This document shows positions 24,568 through 32,737 of a stretch of 64,000 nucleotides of DNA, one piece after another. The position numbers and the translations under genes were made by a program. Origin of the DNA: an uncultured Odoribacter sp. (GTDB lineage Bacteria > Bacteroidota > Bacteroidia > Bacteroidales > Marinifilaceae). The DNA lies in contig CAJTSF010000007.1 of the NCBI GenBank assembly GCA_910578985.1, positions 1-64,000 on the forward strand. The letters run 5' to 3'. The notes beneath the pieces were generated by a model. That model was not told where the DNA came from. It did no database searches and saw only the letters and a list, made by a program, of their open reading frames with translations. The first letter of the stretch is position 1. The number at the start of each line of letters is the position of its first letter.

Positions 24568-25989
24568 TCAAGAGGACTTCTCGAAAAAATCATTCTTGAA
24601 ATTGACAAAATACAATCGCCGGCGGGCACGTGTGACTGCTGTATAAAGCCAACGCCAATACTCATCGTTCAACATATCCTCCGTGAGATACCCTTGATCG
24701 ATAAAAACAGCGTCCCATTGCCCGCCTTGCGCCTTATGGCAAGTCACCGCATAGGCAAACTTGATTTGCAGGGCATTGTAAAACTCATTGCCCCGGATTT
24801 TCTCCAATCTCTTTTTTCGGGAAGGCACATCGGCATACTCCGCCTCCACCGCATAATATAAAGCCCGGCTCTGCTCGGGAGTCAGTGCGGGATAATCGGA
24901 AGTCAGCGTATCCAACATCACCCACGAGGACAATTCCCCGTCGTAATCGTCAATCTGCAACGTCACCTTTGCAAAATGCAGTCCGTACAACTCCTCCCTC
25001 CGCCCCACGCGGCGGATGACCGCCATATCGCCGTTGGCGATGAAATCCGTCCTCTCCTGCCCCGCACCCCAGAAATAATTATTACGGACAATCATCACCC
25101 GGTCGCCGCCACTGAAATCCTCCTCCCGGTACAATATGGAGCGGCGGATACCCTCGTTAAAGCGGTTCGCCCTTTTGTTGGAACGGCACACCACCATCGT
25201 TTCCTCCTCCCCGTACTTGCCGTAACAAGTCTCCATCTCCTCCAGCAACTCCCCTCCCCCGATGCGGAAAACATCCGGAAAACGTCCCACCTTCAAAGCA
25301 AGGGAACTCTCCCCGCTCCCGATCAGACGACGCACCTGCGTCGCATTGTACAGGATGCCCGAAGCCTCCGCCTGCCGCATGATATCCGTGAGATTCACCT
25401 CCGCAATGCTGAAATGATAAGCCGCCTGCAACTCCCGGCGGTCCAACGCCGGACTGACATCCAGCCCAACAGGCGGCAACTGTGCCACATCCCCGATGAG
25501 CACCAAGCGATTGCGCCTCCCATTATACACGAACCGCACCAAATCGTCCAGCAGGCAACCGCTTCCGAAATGCCCCTCGGTGTCCATATTGGAAATCATC
25601 GAAGCCTCGTCCACGAAAAAAAGCGTATTCGCACCGGCATTAAACCCCAGGTCGAAAAAACCCTCCCCGTCGGTCTCGTTTTTCTGACGGTAAATTTTCT
25701 TGTGGATGGTAAAAGCGGGATGTCCGGCATAAGAAGAAAAAACCTTGGCGGCACGGCCCGTGGGAGCCAGCAGCACCACCCTGTACTCCAACGCAAGCAG
25801 CGTATTCACAATTGCCGACACCAGGGAGGTTTTCCCCGTCCCCGCATACCCTTTCAGCAGGAAAAGGCTCTCAGCCTCGGATTCAAACAGGAAACGCACA
25901 AAATGTTCCACCGCCTCTTTCTGGGTCGGCGAGAAATCAAAGCCGAACTTTTTCAAAACGATTTCTTCAAAATGTTTTGGAATCATCAT
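24568..25989 (-). CDS. RecD-like ATP-dependent DNA helicase (SF1B)
   Basis: 473 residues. Motifs of superfamily 1 helicases appear in order: Walker A GYAGTGKTS (47-55), motif Ia LLAPTGRAAKV, Walker B FFVDEASM, motif III LIGDVAQLPPV, motif V AVTCHKAQGGQWD and motif VI YTAVTRARRRL. This is the core of RecD2/Dda-type 5'-3' helicases without the long RecD N-terminal region, and probably works alone in repair or replication restart. Two Met codons lie at the start (25989 and 25986). No recB or recC is adjacent. Confidence 0.9.
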   Translation of the reverse strand: MMIPKHFEEIVLKKFGFDFSPTQKEAVEHFVRFLFESEAESLFLLKGYAGTGKTSLVSAIVNTLLALEYRVVLLAPTGRAAKVFSSYAGHPAFTIHKKIYRQKNETDGEGFFDLGFNAGANTLFFVDEASMISNMDTEGHFGSGCLLDDLVRFVYNGRRNRLVLIGDVAQLPPVGLDVSPALDRRELQAAYHFSIAEVNLTDIMRQAEASGILYNATQVRRLIGSGESSLALKVGRFPDVFRIGGGELLEEMETCYGKYGEEETMVVCRSNKRANRFNEGIRRSILYREEDFSGGDRVMIVRNNYFWGAGQERTDFIANGDMAVIRRVGRREELYGLHFAKVTLQIDDYDGELSSWVMLDTLTSDYPALTPEQSRALYYAVEAEYADVPSRKKRLEKIRGNEFYNALQIKFAYAVTCHKAQGGQWDAVFIDQGYLTEDMLNDEYWRWLYTAVTRARRRLYFVNFKNDFFEKSS

Positions 25990-26031
25990 GAAAATAAATT
26001 GCCGATTATGTCTTTAATCTAAATTTTTTCC

Positions 26032-26039
26032 TAAATTTG
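26032..26039 (+). promoter_or_regulatory. -7 box for the 26.1-28.1 kb unit
   Basis: TAAATTTG, an exact match; the leader to the ATG at 26117 is about 70 bases, longer than most in the window, and holds no obvious structure. Confidence 0.6.
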
Positions 26040-26116
26040 CGAGCAATATTCAATTTGCACTCCGCAAACGTGGGGTAAAGATACGAAAATTAACGCAAAG
26101 ATAAAATAACATTGAA

Positions 26117-26761
26117 ATGAAAAAACTTATTATTCAGATTGTTCTCGCATTAGCGATTATCGTCTTAGGCTATCTCTGCTACCAAAGCATCATGACTCCC
26201 CAAAGATTCCAAACCATCAAAGAACAACGGTATCTCCGCATCATCCAGCGTCTGAAAGACATCCGAACGGCACAGGAAGCCTATAAAGACACCTACGGAC
26301 AATACACCGGAAGTTTCGACACCTTGATTCATTTCATCAAATACGATTCCATCAAAGTCGTACGTTCCATCGGTTCTTTGAGCGATGAGGATTTGGAAAA
26401 CGGCATCACCGAAGCACAGGCTATCAAAGAAGGAAAAATCATCCGCGACACCGTCAAGGCAAGCGCTTTGGAAAACATCTTCAACAAGGACTATGCCATC
26501 GATGACATCCGCTACGTGCCTTTCACCAAACGCAAACACCAGTTCAAAATGGGCGCCACCAAAATCTGGACCGACTCCGGCATCGAAGTGCCCATCTTTG
26601 AAGCCTATGTGACGAACATGGTCATCTTCGACGACCTCCGTGACGAATACAACGACGAATTGTTGGAAGAAAACGGAGAAAGAAAGCGCCTCAAAAAATT
26701 TGCAGGCTTAAAGGTCGGCGACTTAAAAGAAGCGAATAACAACGTTGGTAACTGGGAATAG
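26117..26761 (+). CDS. Membrane-anchored hypothetical protein, pilin-like layout
   Basis: 214 residues. A single N-terminal membrane segment (residues 4-22) directly precedes a long helical stretch (LRIIQRLKDIRTAQEAYKD) and a mixed C-terminal domain, the general plan of type IV pilin-like and PulG-like proteins, though no prepilin cleavage motif is present. No enzymatic motif is visible. It is followed after 8 bases by the DUF3822 gene and then rsmD, an arrangement I know from other Bacteroidales. Likely an inner-membrane protein with a periplasmic domain; function unknown. Confidence 0.75.
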   Translation: MKKLIIQIVLALAIIVLGYLCYQSIMTPQRFQTIKEQRYLRIIQRLKDIRTAQEAYKDTYGQYTGSFDTLIHFIKYDSIKVVRSIGSLSDEDLENGITEAQAIKEGKIIRDTVKASALENIFNKDYAIDDIRYVPFTKRKHQFKMGATKIWTDSGIEVPIFEAYVTNMVIFDDLRDEYNDELLEENGERKRLKKFAGLKVGDLKEANNNVGNWE

Positions 26762-26769
26762 CCGAGTGC

Positions 26770-27609
26770 ATGCAACACATATACTATATTGACAGCAATT
26801 TCGTCAAAGAACATGCTTCACAATACGTATTGTCCATCCGTTATGCAACGGATGGACTTTCCTTTTGCGTCCATGCCCCGAACAACCGCCTGCTGGCGTT
26901 CTTCTACCAACCGTTCAGGGTAGACTCCATCGACGCGGTCATCGCCAAGGTGAAGCAAATGCTTGTCGAAGAAGAACTGCTGCACCTGAACTACCGGAAA
27001 GTCTACCTGCTTCCGTGCAACAAGGAAAAAATGCTGCTCCCCGCCCAGGAATTCGACAAAGAAACGGTGGCGGACATGTACCGCCTGTGCCTGCACACGG
27101 ACAAGAACGAAACACTCATCTACCGGAAAATCCGCGGCATCGAGATGTATCTGGTCGAGTCCCTGCCCCGCAACTTTGTGACATTCCTCACCACACGCTA
27201 CCCCTCGCTCTACATCGCGAACAGCGCCTACCCGTTCATCACACACTCCCTGTCGAACATCCTGTTCAACGGATTCAACCTCTTCATCGACATCCACGAA
27301 CGCTATTTCGACCTCCTGCTGACGAAAAGCAGCGACATCCTCCTGTTCAACTCCTTCGCCTACGGCTCGGTGAACGACATGGCATACTACGCGCTGAACT
27401 GCCTCGAGCAGTGCCAGGCAGACCGCGAGCAACTGCAAACCACCCTTTCCGGCAATCTGGTCAATGACCCCATACTGACGGAAACCCTCGGCAAATACCT
27501 CCCCAACATTGCCGTGCTCAACTATGCCCCCCTCTCGCAACTCGTACAGAACAACGAACTGAACAGCTCCACCTTCATCCACCTGCTAAACATCCACAAA
27601 TGCGAATAA
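26770..27609 (+). CDS. DUF3822 family protein
   Basis: 279 residues matching the DUF3822 family, a Bacteroidota protein with an actin/hexokinase-like fold (duplicated ribonuclease-H-like halves). It reads as a cytosolic protein without signal or membrane segment. Repeated hydrophobic strand patterns are seen near 21-34 and 175-195. Its 3' end overlaps rsmD by 10 bases, which implies coupled translation; a link to ribosome or RNA metabolism is inference from that pairing only. Confidence 0.85.
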   Translation: MQHIYYIDSNFVKEHASQYVLSIRYATDGLSFCVHAPNNRLLAFFYQPFRVDSIDAVIAKVKQMLVEEELLHLNYRKVYLLPCNKEKMLLPAQEFDKETVADMYRLCLHTDKNETLIYRKIRGIEMYLVESLPRNFVTFLTTRYPSLYIANSAYPFITHSLSNILFNGFNLFIDIHERYFDLLLTKSSDILLFNSFAYGSVNDMAYYALNCLEQCQADREQLQTTLSGNLVNDPILTETLGKYLPNIAVLNYAPLSQLVQNNELNSSTFIHLLNIHKCE

Positions 27610-28133
27610 TCAGCGGTTCCCACAAAGGAAAACAAATCTTTCCGGACAAGAACTTCAGCGCACGCCCCACCACGGACTTCGCCAAAGAGAACCTGTTCAA
27701 CGTGCTCACCAACTACCTGGACATCGAAGGCACGCGCTGCCTCGACCTCTTTTCCGGCACCGGCAGCATCAGCTACGAACTTGCCTCGAGAGGAGCCGCG
27801 GAAATCATCTCCGTCGAACAGAACTTCAAACACTACGCCTTCATCAAGCGCACAGCAGCGGAACTGGGCTTCCAAGCCATGCAAATTTTCAAGACGGACG
27901 CCTTCCTCGCCTGCCGGAAACTGGCAGGCAGGAAATTCGACCTCATCTTTGCCGATCCCCCCTACCGCCTGGAAAAAATCAACGATCTCCCGGCAGCCAT
28001 CTTCGACCACGACTTGCTCGCTCCGGAAGGCATCGCCGTCATCGAACACCCCGTCGAAACGGACTTCTCCACCCACCCCCGCTTTTCGGAACACCGCCAA
28101 TACGGCAGCGTCAATTTCTCCTTCTTCCGCTAA
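27600..28133 (+). CDS. rsmD: 16S rRNA (guanine966-N2)-methyltransferase RsmD
   Basis: 177 residues. SAM-binding DLFSGTGSI at 49-57 and the catalytic FADPPY at 118-123 are the class signature; the start MRIISGSHKG and ARPTTDFAKENLFN also match the family. It methylates G966 of 16S rRNA during late 30S assembly. It begins 10 bases inside the DUF3822 gene. Confidence 0.95.
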   Translation: MRIISGSHKGKQIFPDKNFSARPTTDFAKENLFNVLTNYLDIEGTRCLDLFSGTGSISYELASRGAAEIISVEQNFKHYAFIKRTAAELGFQAMQIFKTDAFLACRKLAGRKFDLIFADPPYRLEKINDLPAAIFDHDLLAPEGIAVIEHPVETDFSTHPRFSEHRQYGSVNFSFFR

Positions 28134-28168
28134 AATATTGCGATAACACACATTTAGGCTGCAAATAT

Positions 28169-28199
28169 TTTGCACAAATAAAAGCATATCGTACATTTG
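28169..28199 (+). promoter_or_regulatory. Promoter of the frameshifted glycosyltransferase
   Basis: TTTG at 28169-28172, a 19-base spacer and TACATTTG at 28192-28199, both perfect. It lies 26 bases before the ATG at 28225. Confidence 0.75.
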
Positions 28200-28224
28200 A
28201 AATCTTAAACATAAAAACAACGGT

Positions 28225-29273
28225 ATGCAAAACAAGAATCTATATTTCATTTCACGCAACTACCTGCGTCTCAACTGCGGCGGAAGCATTGCCAGAACCG
28301 ACATTGAAATGGTCATGGAACGCCTGGGCTGCAAGAACATCGGATTAAAACGCACATTCCACCACAACAGCATCACACACGCCATCCGAAATTCCTTAGG
28401 AGCCATGCGAGCCCTATCGCAATTGAAAAAGGGGACGTCCTCATTCTCCAATACCCGATGAAACTTTACTTCAAACTCCTATGCGATACAGCCCGGAAAC
28501 GTGGCGCCAAGGTCATCAATATCGTTCACGATCTCGACTCATTCAGTCCAAAAATCACCGTTGAGCAGGAAATCGACCTGCTGAACCGCTGCGACATTCT
28601 ATTGACCCATAACCACATGATGAGGAAATGGCTGCAAGACCAAGGCTGCAAAGTGAAAATGATTGATTACGAAATCATGGACTACCTGCATGGGACATCC
28701 GGTGCCCCGCACCAGCCGTCATCCCGGAAATACTCCATCTTCTTTGTTGGCAATGCCTCCTGCACACTAAACAACTACCTCTATCAACTGGCTGAAGTCA
28801 TGCCCGACACCGACATTTATCTCTACGGCACCAATCCGGCAACACAATTTACAGAACGATTGCCAAACTTGCACCCCATGGGATTTGTGAAAGACACGGC
28901 AATCATCGCCCGTCACCAAGGCGACTTCGGCATCTCATGGTACGGAAGTTCTTTGGATGACGGCGTAGGCAAAGGAATATACATGAACTATAACAACCCG
29001 CATAAAGTCTCCCTTTACTTGCGTTGTAATGCCCCCGTCATCGTATGGAACAAAGCCGGACGCGCCGAATTCATTGAAAAGGAAGGCATCGGCATCAGTG
29101 TCGATTCACTCAGAGAACTGAATGCCCGTTTTGCCCGAATCTCTACGGAAGATTATGAAAAAATGACAGAGAATGTCATGCGCGTCAATCAACGTCTGGC
29201 TGCCGGATACTACTTGGAAAATGCTCTCGCCCAAGCACTCGCTTATCTGGAAAAAAACAATCCGCCCGAATAA
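28225..29273 (+). pseudogene. Galactofuranosyltransferase-like glycosyltransferase split by a one-base frameshift
   Basis: Two overlapping frames, 28225-28461 (78 residues) and 28458-29273 (271 residues), together read as one glycosyltransferase of about 349 residues resembling beta-1,6-galactofuranosyltransferases. The first part reaches LSQLKKG; in the other frame the same bases continue GDVLILQYPMKLYFKLL, the expected family sequence. Restoring one base in the A5G4 run at 28426-28434 joins them perfectly. The rest (INIVHDLDSF, a donor-site region near VGKGIYMNYNNPHK) is intact. Causes could be phase variation, recent mutation or a sequencing error; the promoter is perfect. Not a translated second gene of its own, although the second frame has an ATG. 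Confidence 0.8.
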
Positions 29274-29277
29274 AACA

Positions 29278-29307
29278 AAAGCAGAGGGTGTTTCCACTCT
29301 CTGCTTT
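29278..29307. terminator. Bidirectional terminator between the glycosyltransferase and gcvP
   Basis: A nine-base stem AAAGCAGAG/CTCTGCTTT (29278-29286 with 29299-29307), extended inwards by GGTG/CCAC, sits between two convergent genes. Confidence 0.8.
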
Positions 29308-29329
29308 CCTTTATATCGCTTCCGCCCCC

Positions 29330-32197
29330 TTACTCCTCATACAGCGAATCGCACGTGCAAACCAAATTGCGGTCGCCGTATCCGTCGTCCACGCGTCCCA
29401 CCTGCGGCCAGAACTTGTTCTCCGCCACCCAAGCCAGCGGGTAAGCCGCTTTGCTGCGCGGATAGGCGTGCGTCCATTCGTCGGCAGTCAGCACACGATG
29501 CGTGTGCGGTGCATTTTTCAGGACATTGTCCGTCTTGTCCGCCTTGCCTTCTCCCACTTCAATCATCTCCTCGCGGATGGTCTTCAACGCTTCGATGAAC
29601 CGGTCCAGTTCCTCCTTCGGTTCGCTTTCCGTCGGCTCCACCATCAACGTCCCGTGCACCGGGAAAGAGAGCGTGGGCGCATGGAAACCGAAGTCCATCA
29701 AACGCTTGGCAATATCCAACTCGGAAATGCCGTACTCCTTGTTGAACGAATTGCAATCCCAAATCATCTCATGCCCTACGCGTCCCTGCTTGCCTTTGAA
29801 AAGAATCTTGAAACCCAGTTTCTCAAAAGCGGAAGCCAGATAGTTGGCGTTCAAAATCGCCATCTCGGTCACCCGCTTCAATCCGGCAGCGCCCAACATC
29901 AACAGATAACCATAGGTCACCGGCACCATGCTCACCGAACCGTAAGGAGCAGCCGACACAGCATGGATGCCCTGCTCGCCGCCCGTCTTCACCACGGAAT
30001 GCGTCGGCAGGAACTTCACCAGATGCTCCGCCACGCAAATCGGACCCACACCCGGACCGCCGCCACCGTGAGGCATGGCAAACGTCTTGTGCAGATTCAG
30101 GTGGCAGGCATCCGCACCGATGGTTCCGGGACTTGTCAGCCCGCACTGTCCGTTCATATTCGCACCGTCCATGAACACCTGTCCTCCGTTGTCATGCACG
30201 ATTTTCACCAATTCCTTAATGGATTCCTCGAAAATACCGTGGGTCGAAGGATACGTAATCATCGCCCCGAACAGGTTCTCCCTGTTCTCCTCCGCCTTCG
30301 CGCGGAAATCCGCCACATCGATATTTCCTTCCGGGTCGGTCGCCGTCACGATAATCTTCAATCCCGCCATCGTGCTCGAAGCCGGGTTCGTGCCGTGCGC
30401 GGAAGCCGGAATCAACATCACGTTCCGGTGCCCCTCGCCACGCGAGATGTGATACTGCCGCAACACCATCAACGCCGTATATTCACCGGCAGCGCCGGAG
30501 TTCGGCATCAGGCTGCATCCGGCAAAACCGGTCACCTTCGTCAGCATCTCCTCCGTCTCCCGAATCATCTGGCGGTAGCCTTCCGCCTGGTCTGCCGGCA
30601 CAAACGGGTGCATGCCGCCGAACTCACGCCAGGAAATAGGCAACATCTCCACCGCCGCATTCAGCTTCATGGTGCAGGACCCCAGGGAAATCATCGAAGT
30701 CGCCAGCGAAATGTCACGGCGTTCCAGATTCTTCATATACCGCATCATAGCCGTCTCCGAATGATAAATATTGAACACCGGCTGCTGCATATACTCATCC
30801 TCGCGCAACATCGCCGGGTCGAGCACCGTGCAATCATCCATGAAAGTCACCGGCTCGGCTTTCTTGCCGGCAGCCTCCGCAAAAATGCCCGCTATCGTGT
30901 TCAACTCCTCCTCATTGATGCGCTCGTCCGTAGACAACCCCACACCGCCGCACGGGCAATAGTACAGGTTAATCTCATGCGCCAGCGCCACCTTCCGCAA
31001 CGCTTCCTGCGTCACCCCTGCGGGCAGGGCGAAACGGATGGTATCGAAGAACTTATCTTTTTTCAGCGTATAGCCGTATTTGCCGATTTCATTGGCCAGG
31101 ATAACCGCCGCCGAATGGATATGCCGCGCGATGCGCTGCAATCCCTCGCGTCCGTGGTAAGCGGCATAGAATCCCGCCATCGTCGCATTCAGCGCCTTCG
31201 CCGTACAGATATTCGAAGAAGCCTTCTCCCGCTTGATGTGCTGCTCGCGCGTCTGCAAGGCCAGGCGCAACGCCTTGTTACCCTGCGCATCGACGGTCAC
31301 GCCGATGATACGCCCCGGGATATTGCGCTTGTACTCCTCTTTCGTCGCCATATACGCCGCATGCGGACCGCCGTAACCCATCGGCACGCCGAAACGCTGC
31401 GTCGTTCCCACCACCACGTCCGCCCCCCACTCGCCCGGAGGCGTCAGCAACACGAGGCTCATCAAATCGGCAGCCACCGTCAGCAACGCCCCGTTCGCGT
31501 GCAACTTCTCCGCCAGGGCGCGGTAATCGCGGATTTCACCATCGGAAGCCGGATACTGCACCACAGCGCCGAACACCTCCGCCGTAAACTCAAACGTGTC
31601 GTAATCCCCGAACACCAGCTCGATGCCCTGCGGCGCCGAACGGGTAATCAGCACATCCTTCGTCTGCTCGAACACCTGGTTGTCCACGAACAGCCTGTTC
31701 GCCCCCGCCTTCTTCATCTCCTTGCCGCGCAACGCATACATCATCGTCATCGCTTCCGCGGCGGCCGTCGCCTCGTCCAGCAGCGAGCAGTTGGTCATCT
31801 CCAACCCCGTCAGCTCCAGCACCATCGTCTGGAAATTCAGCAACGCCTCCAGGCGTCCCTGCGAAACCTCCGCCTGGTAGGGCGTATATGACGTGTACCA
31901 CGCCGGATTCTCCAGGATATTCCGGACAATCACCGCCGGGGCAATCGTGTCGTAATACCCTTGCCCGATGAACGTGCGGTACAACTTATTCTTGCCTGCC
32001 ACCGCCTTGATGCGCGTCAGGAACTCATCCTCCGACAGCGGAGCGGGCAAATCCAAAGGTTCTTTCAACCGAATCGACTCGGGCACTGTCTGCCCGATCA
32101 ACTCATCCACCGACTTCACGCCAATCACTTTCAACATCTCCTCCACATCCTCGGCACGCGGTCCGATGTGTCTTTCCAAAAACTGTTCTTTAGCCAT
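29330..32197 (-). CDS. gcvP: Glycine dehydrogenase (decarboxylating), P protein
   Basis: PLP enzyme of the glycine cleavage system: decarboxylates glycine and passes the aminomethyl group to lipoyl-GcvH. 955 residues, the single-chain form with both halves. The cofactor lysine lies in HLNLHKTFAMPHGGGGPG in the C-terminal half; the N-terminal FLERHIGP and SYTPYQAEVSQGR and the closing AYPLAWVAENKFWPQVGRVDD are standard. No riboswitch fold was recognised in the leader. The region upstream (32198-32567) carries element B instead of a gene. Confidence 0.98.
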   Translation of the reverse strand: MAKEQFLERHIGPRAEDVEEMLKVIGVKSVDELIGQTVPESIRLKEPLDLPAPLSEDEFLTRIKAVAGKNKLYRTFIGQGYYDTIAPAVIVRNILENPAWYTSYTPYQAEVSQGRLEALLNFQTMVLELTGLEMTNCSLLDEATAAAEAMTMMYALRGKEMKKAGANRLFVDNQVFEQTKDVLITRSAPQGIELVFGDYDTFEFTAEVFGAVVQYPASDGEIRDYRALAEKLHANGALLTVAADLMSLVLLTPPGEWGADVVVGTTQRFGVPMGYGGPHAAYMATKEEYKRNIPGRIIGVTVDAQGNKALRLALQTREQHIKREKASSNICTAKALNATMAGFYAAYHGREGLQRIARHIHSAAVILANEIGKYGYTLKKDKFFDTIRFALPAGVTQEALRKVALAHEINLYYCPCGGVGLSTDERINEEELNTIAGIFAEAAGKKAEPVTFMDDCTVLDPAMLREDEYMQQPVFNIYHSETAMMRYMKNLERRDISLATSMISLGSCTMKLNAAVEMLPISWREFGGMHPFVPADQAEGYRQMIRETEEMLTKVTGFAGCSLMPNSGAAGEYTALMVLRQYHISRGEGHRNVMLIPASAHGTNPASSTMAGLKIIVTATDPEGNIDVADFRAKAEENRENLFGAMITYPSTHGIFEESIKELVKIVHDNGGQVFMDGANMNGQCGLTSPGTIGADACHLNLHKTFAMPHGGGGPGVGPICVAEHLVKFLPTHSVVKTGGEQGIHAVSAAPYGSVSMVPVTYGYLLMLGAAGLKRVTEMAILNANYLASAFEKLGFKILFKGKQGRVGHEMIWDCNSFNKEYGISELDIAKRLMDFGFHAPTLSFPVHGTLMVEPTESEPKEELDRFIEALKTIREEMIEVGEGKADKTDNVLKNAPHTHRVLTADEWTHAYPRSKAAYPLAWVAENKFWPQVGRVDDGYGDRNLVCTCDSLYEE

Positions 32198-32567
32198 GTT
32201 TCAATAAATATTAGTCATTCCATTGTAAACGTTTTCAGCCTAAAAGGCGCGTAAAGTTAGTTTTTTTTCCATTGCAACGAAAATCCTCGGGACAAAAATT
32301 TACGCCAAATGTACTCTTCCTCGTACCACTTATCCCTAAGTTGCGCCATACTTCCCTGCCCATTGCGTCGTAGTTGGGTCGGGGCAGCGTCGGACTTCGG
32401 TCGCTCCCAACCGAACGAGCACCGAACGAGTACCGAAGAAGCACCGAAGAAGAGGGCAAGAAAGTATGGCGCAACTTAGGGGCGAATTAGGGCAGAGTAT
32501 GCTGTCTAAAGGAAATAAAAAAGCTGTCACGATTCATTTGTTGTCTCGTAACAGCTTGGTTCTCGGG
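32198..32567. other. Gene-free stretch of 370 bases upstream of gcvP
   Basis: No protein gene is visible. The first 130 bases are the gcvP leader (near-consensus TAACTTTA at 32252-32259, minus strand). The rest is filled by palindromic element B (32334-32481) and about 80 bases downstream of the tRNA-Ser gene. Confidence 0.7.
32334..32481. repeat. Palindromic element B with eight 11-base periodic words
   Basis: Two 28-base arms (32334-32361 and 32454-32481) are inverted copies with 2 mismatches. Between them TCG recurs at 32368, 32379, 32390 and 32401 and then, exactly in phase, CGA at 32412, 32423, 32434 and 32445: eight words in an unbroken 11-base rhythm that turns into its reverse complement at the centre. 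It lies between tRNA-Ser and gcvP. Confidence 0.88.
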
Positions 32568-32655
32568 CGGAAAGAAGGGGATTCGAACCCCTGATACCCT
32601 TTAGAGGTATACACGCTTTCCAGGCGTGCCAGTTCAACCACTCCTGCATCTTTCC
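32568..32655 (-). tRNA. tRNA-Ser (anticodon GGA)
   Basis: 88 bases on the minus strand. Acceptor stem GGAAAGA with TCTTTCC, anticodon loop CTGGAAA giving GGA (reads UCC and UCU), a long class II variable arm and T-loop GGTTCGAATCC; discriminator G and no encoded CCA. A TACCTTTG box at 32670-32677 is its promoter. Confidence 0.97.
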
Positions 32656-32669
32656 TCGGTTGAATGGCG

Positions 32670-32677
32670 CAAAGGTA
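32670..32677 (-). promoter_or_regulatory. -7 box of tRNA-Ser(GGA)
   Basis: TACCTTTG on the minus strand, 14 bases before the mature tRNA end; identical to the box in front of tRNA-Ser(CGA). Confidence 0.8.
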
Positions 32678-32737
32678 GTATAAAAAGCGAAAAGCGGAAA
32701 ACAAAAAGCAAAAATTATTCTTCCCTGCCGTTTTTTT

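Noticed and set aside
28426..28434. Programmed -1 ribosomal frameshift as explanation of the split glycosyltransferase
   Set aside because: The heptamer is G AAA AAG, not the efficient A AAA AAG, and no stimulatory hairpin or upstream Shine-Dalgarno was seen; a simple base loss in the A-run is more likely.
29288..31891. 867-residue open frame on the plus strand
   Set aside because: It is fully antisense to gcvP, His/Arg/Leu-rich without any domain, and stays open only because of gcvP codon bias.
32198..32333. Glycine riboswitch before gcvP
   Set aside because: The leader is short and AT-rich with only a small GCCT/AGGC hairpin; none of the conserved glycine-aptamer core was recognised.
32368..32447. 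Possible CRISPR array or iteron cluster because of regular short repeats
   Set aside because: Repeated words are 3-9 bases with an 11-base period and invert at the centre; there are no repeat-spacer units, no cas genes and no replication initiator nearby.
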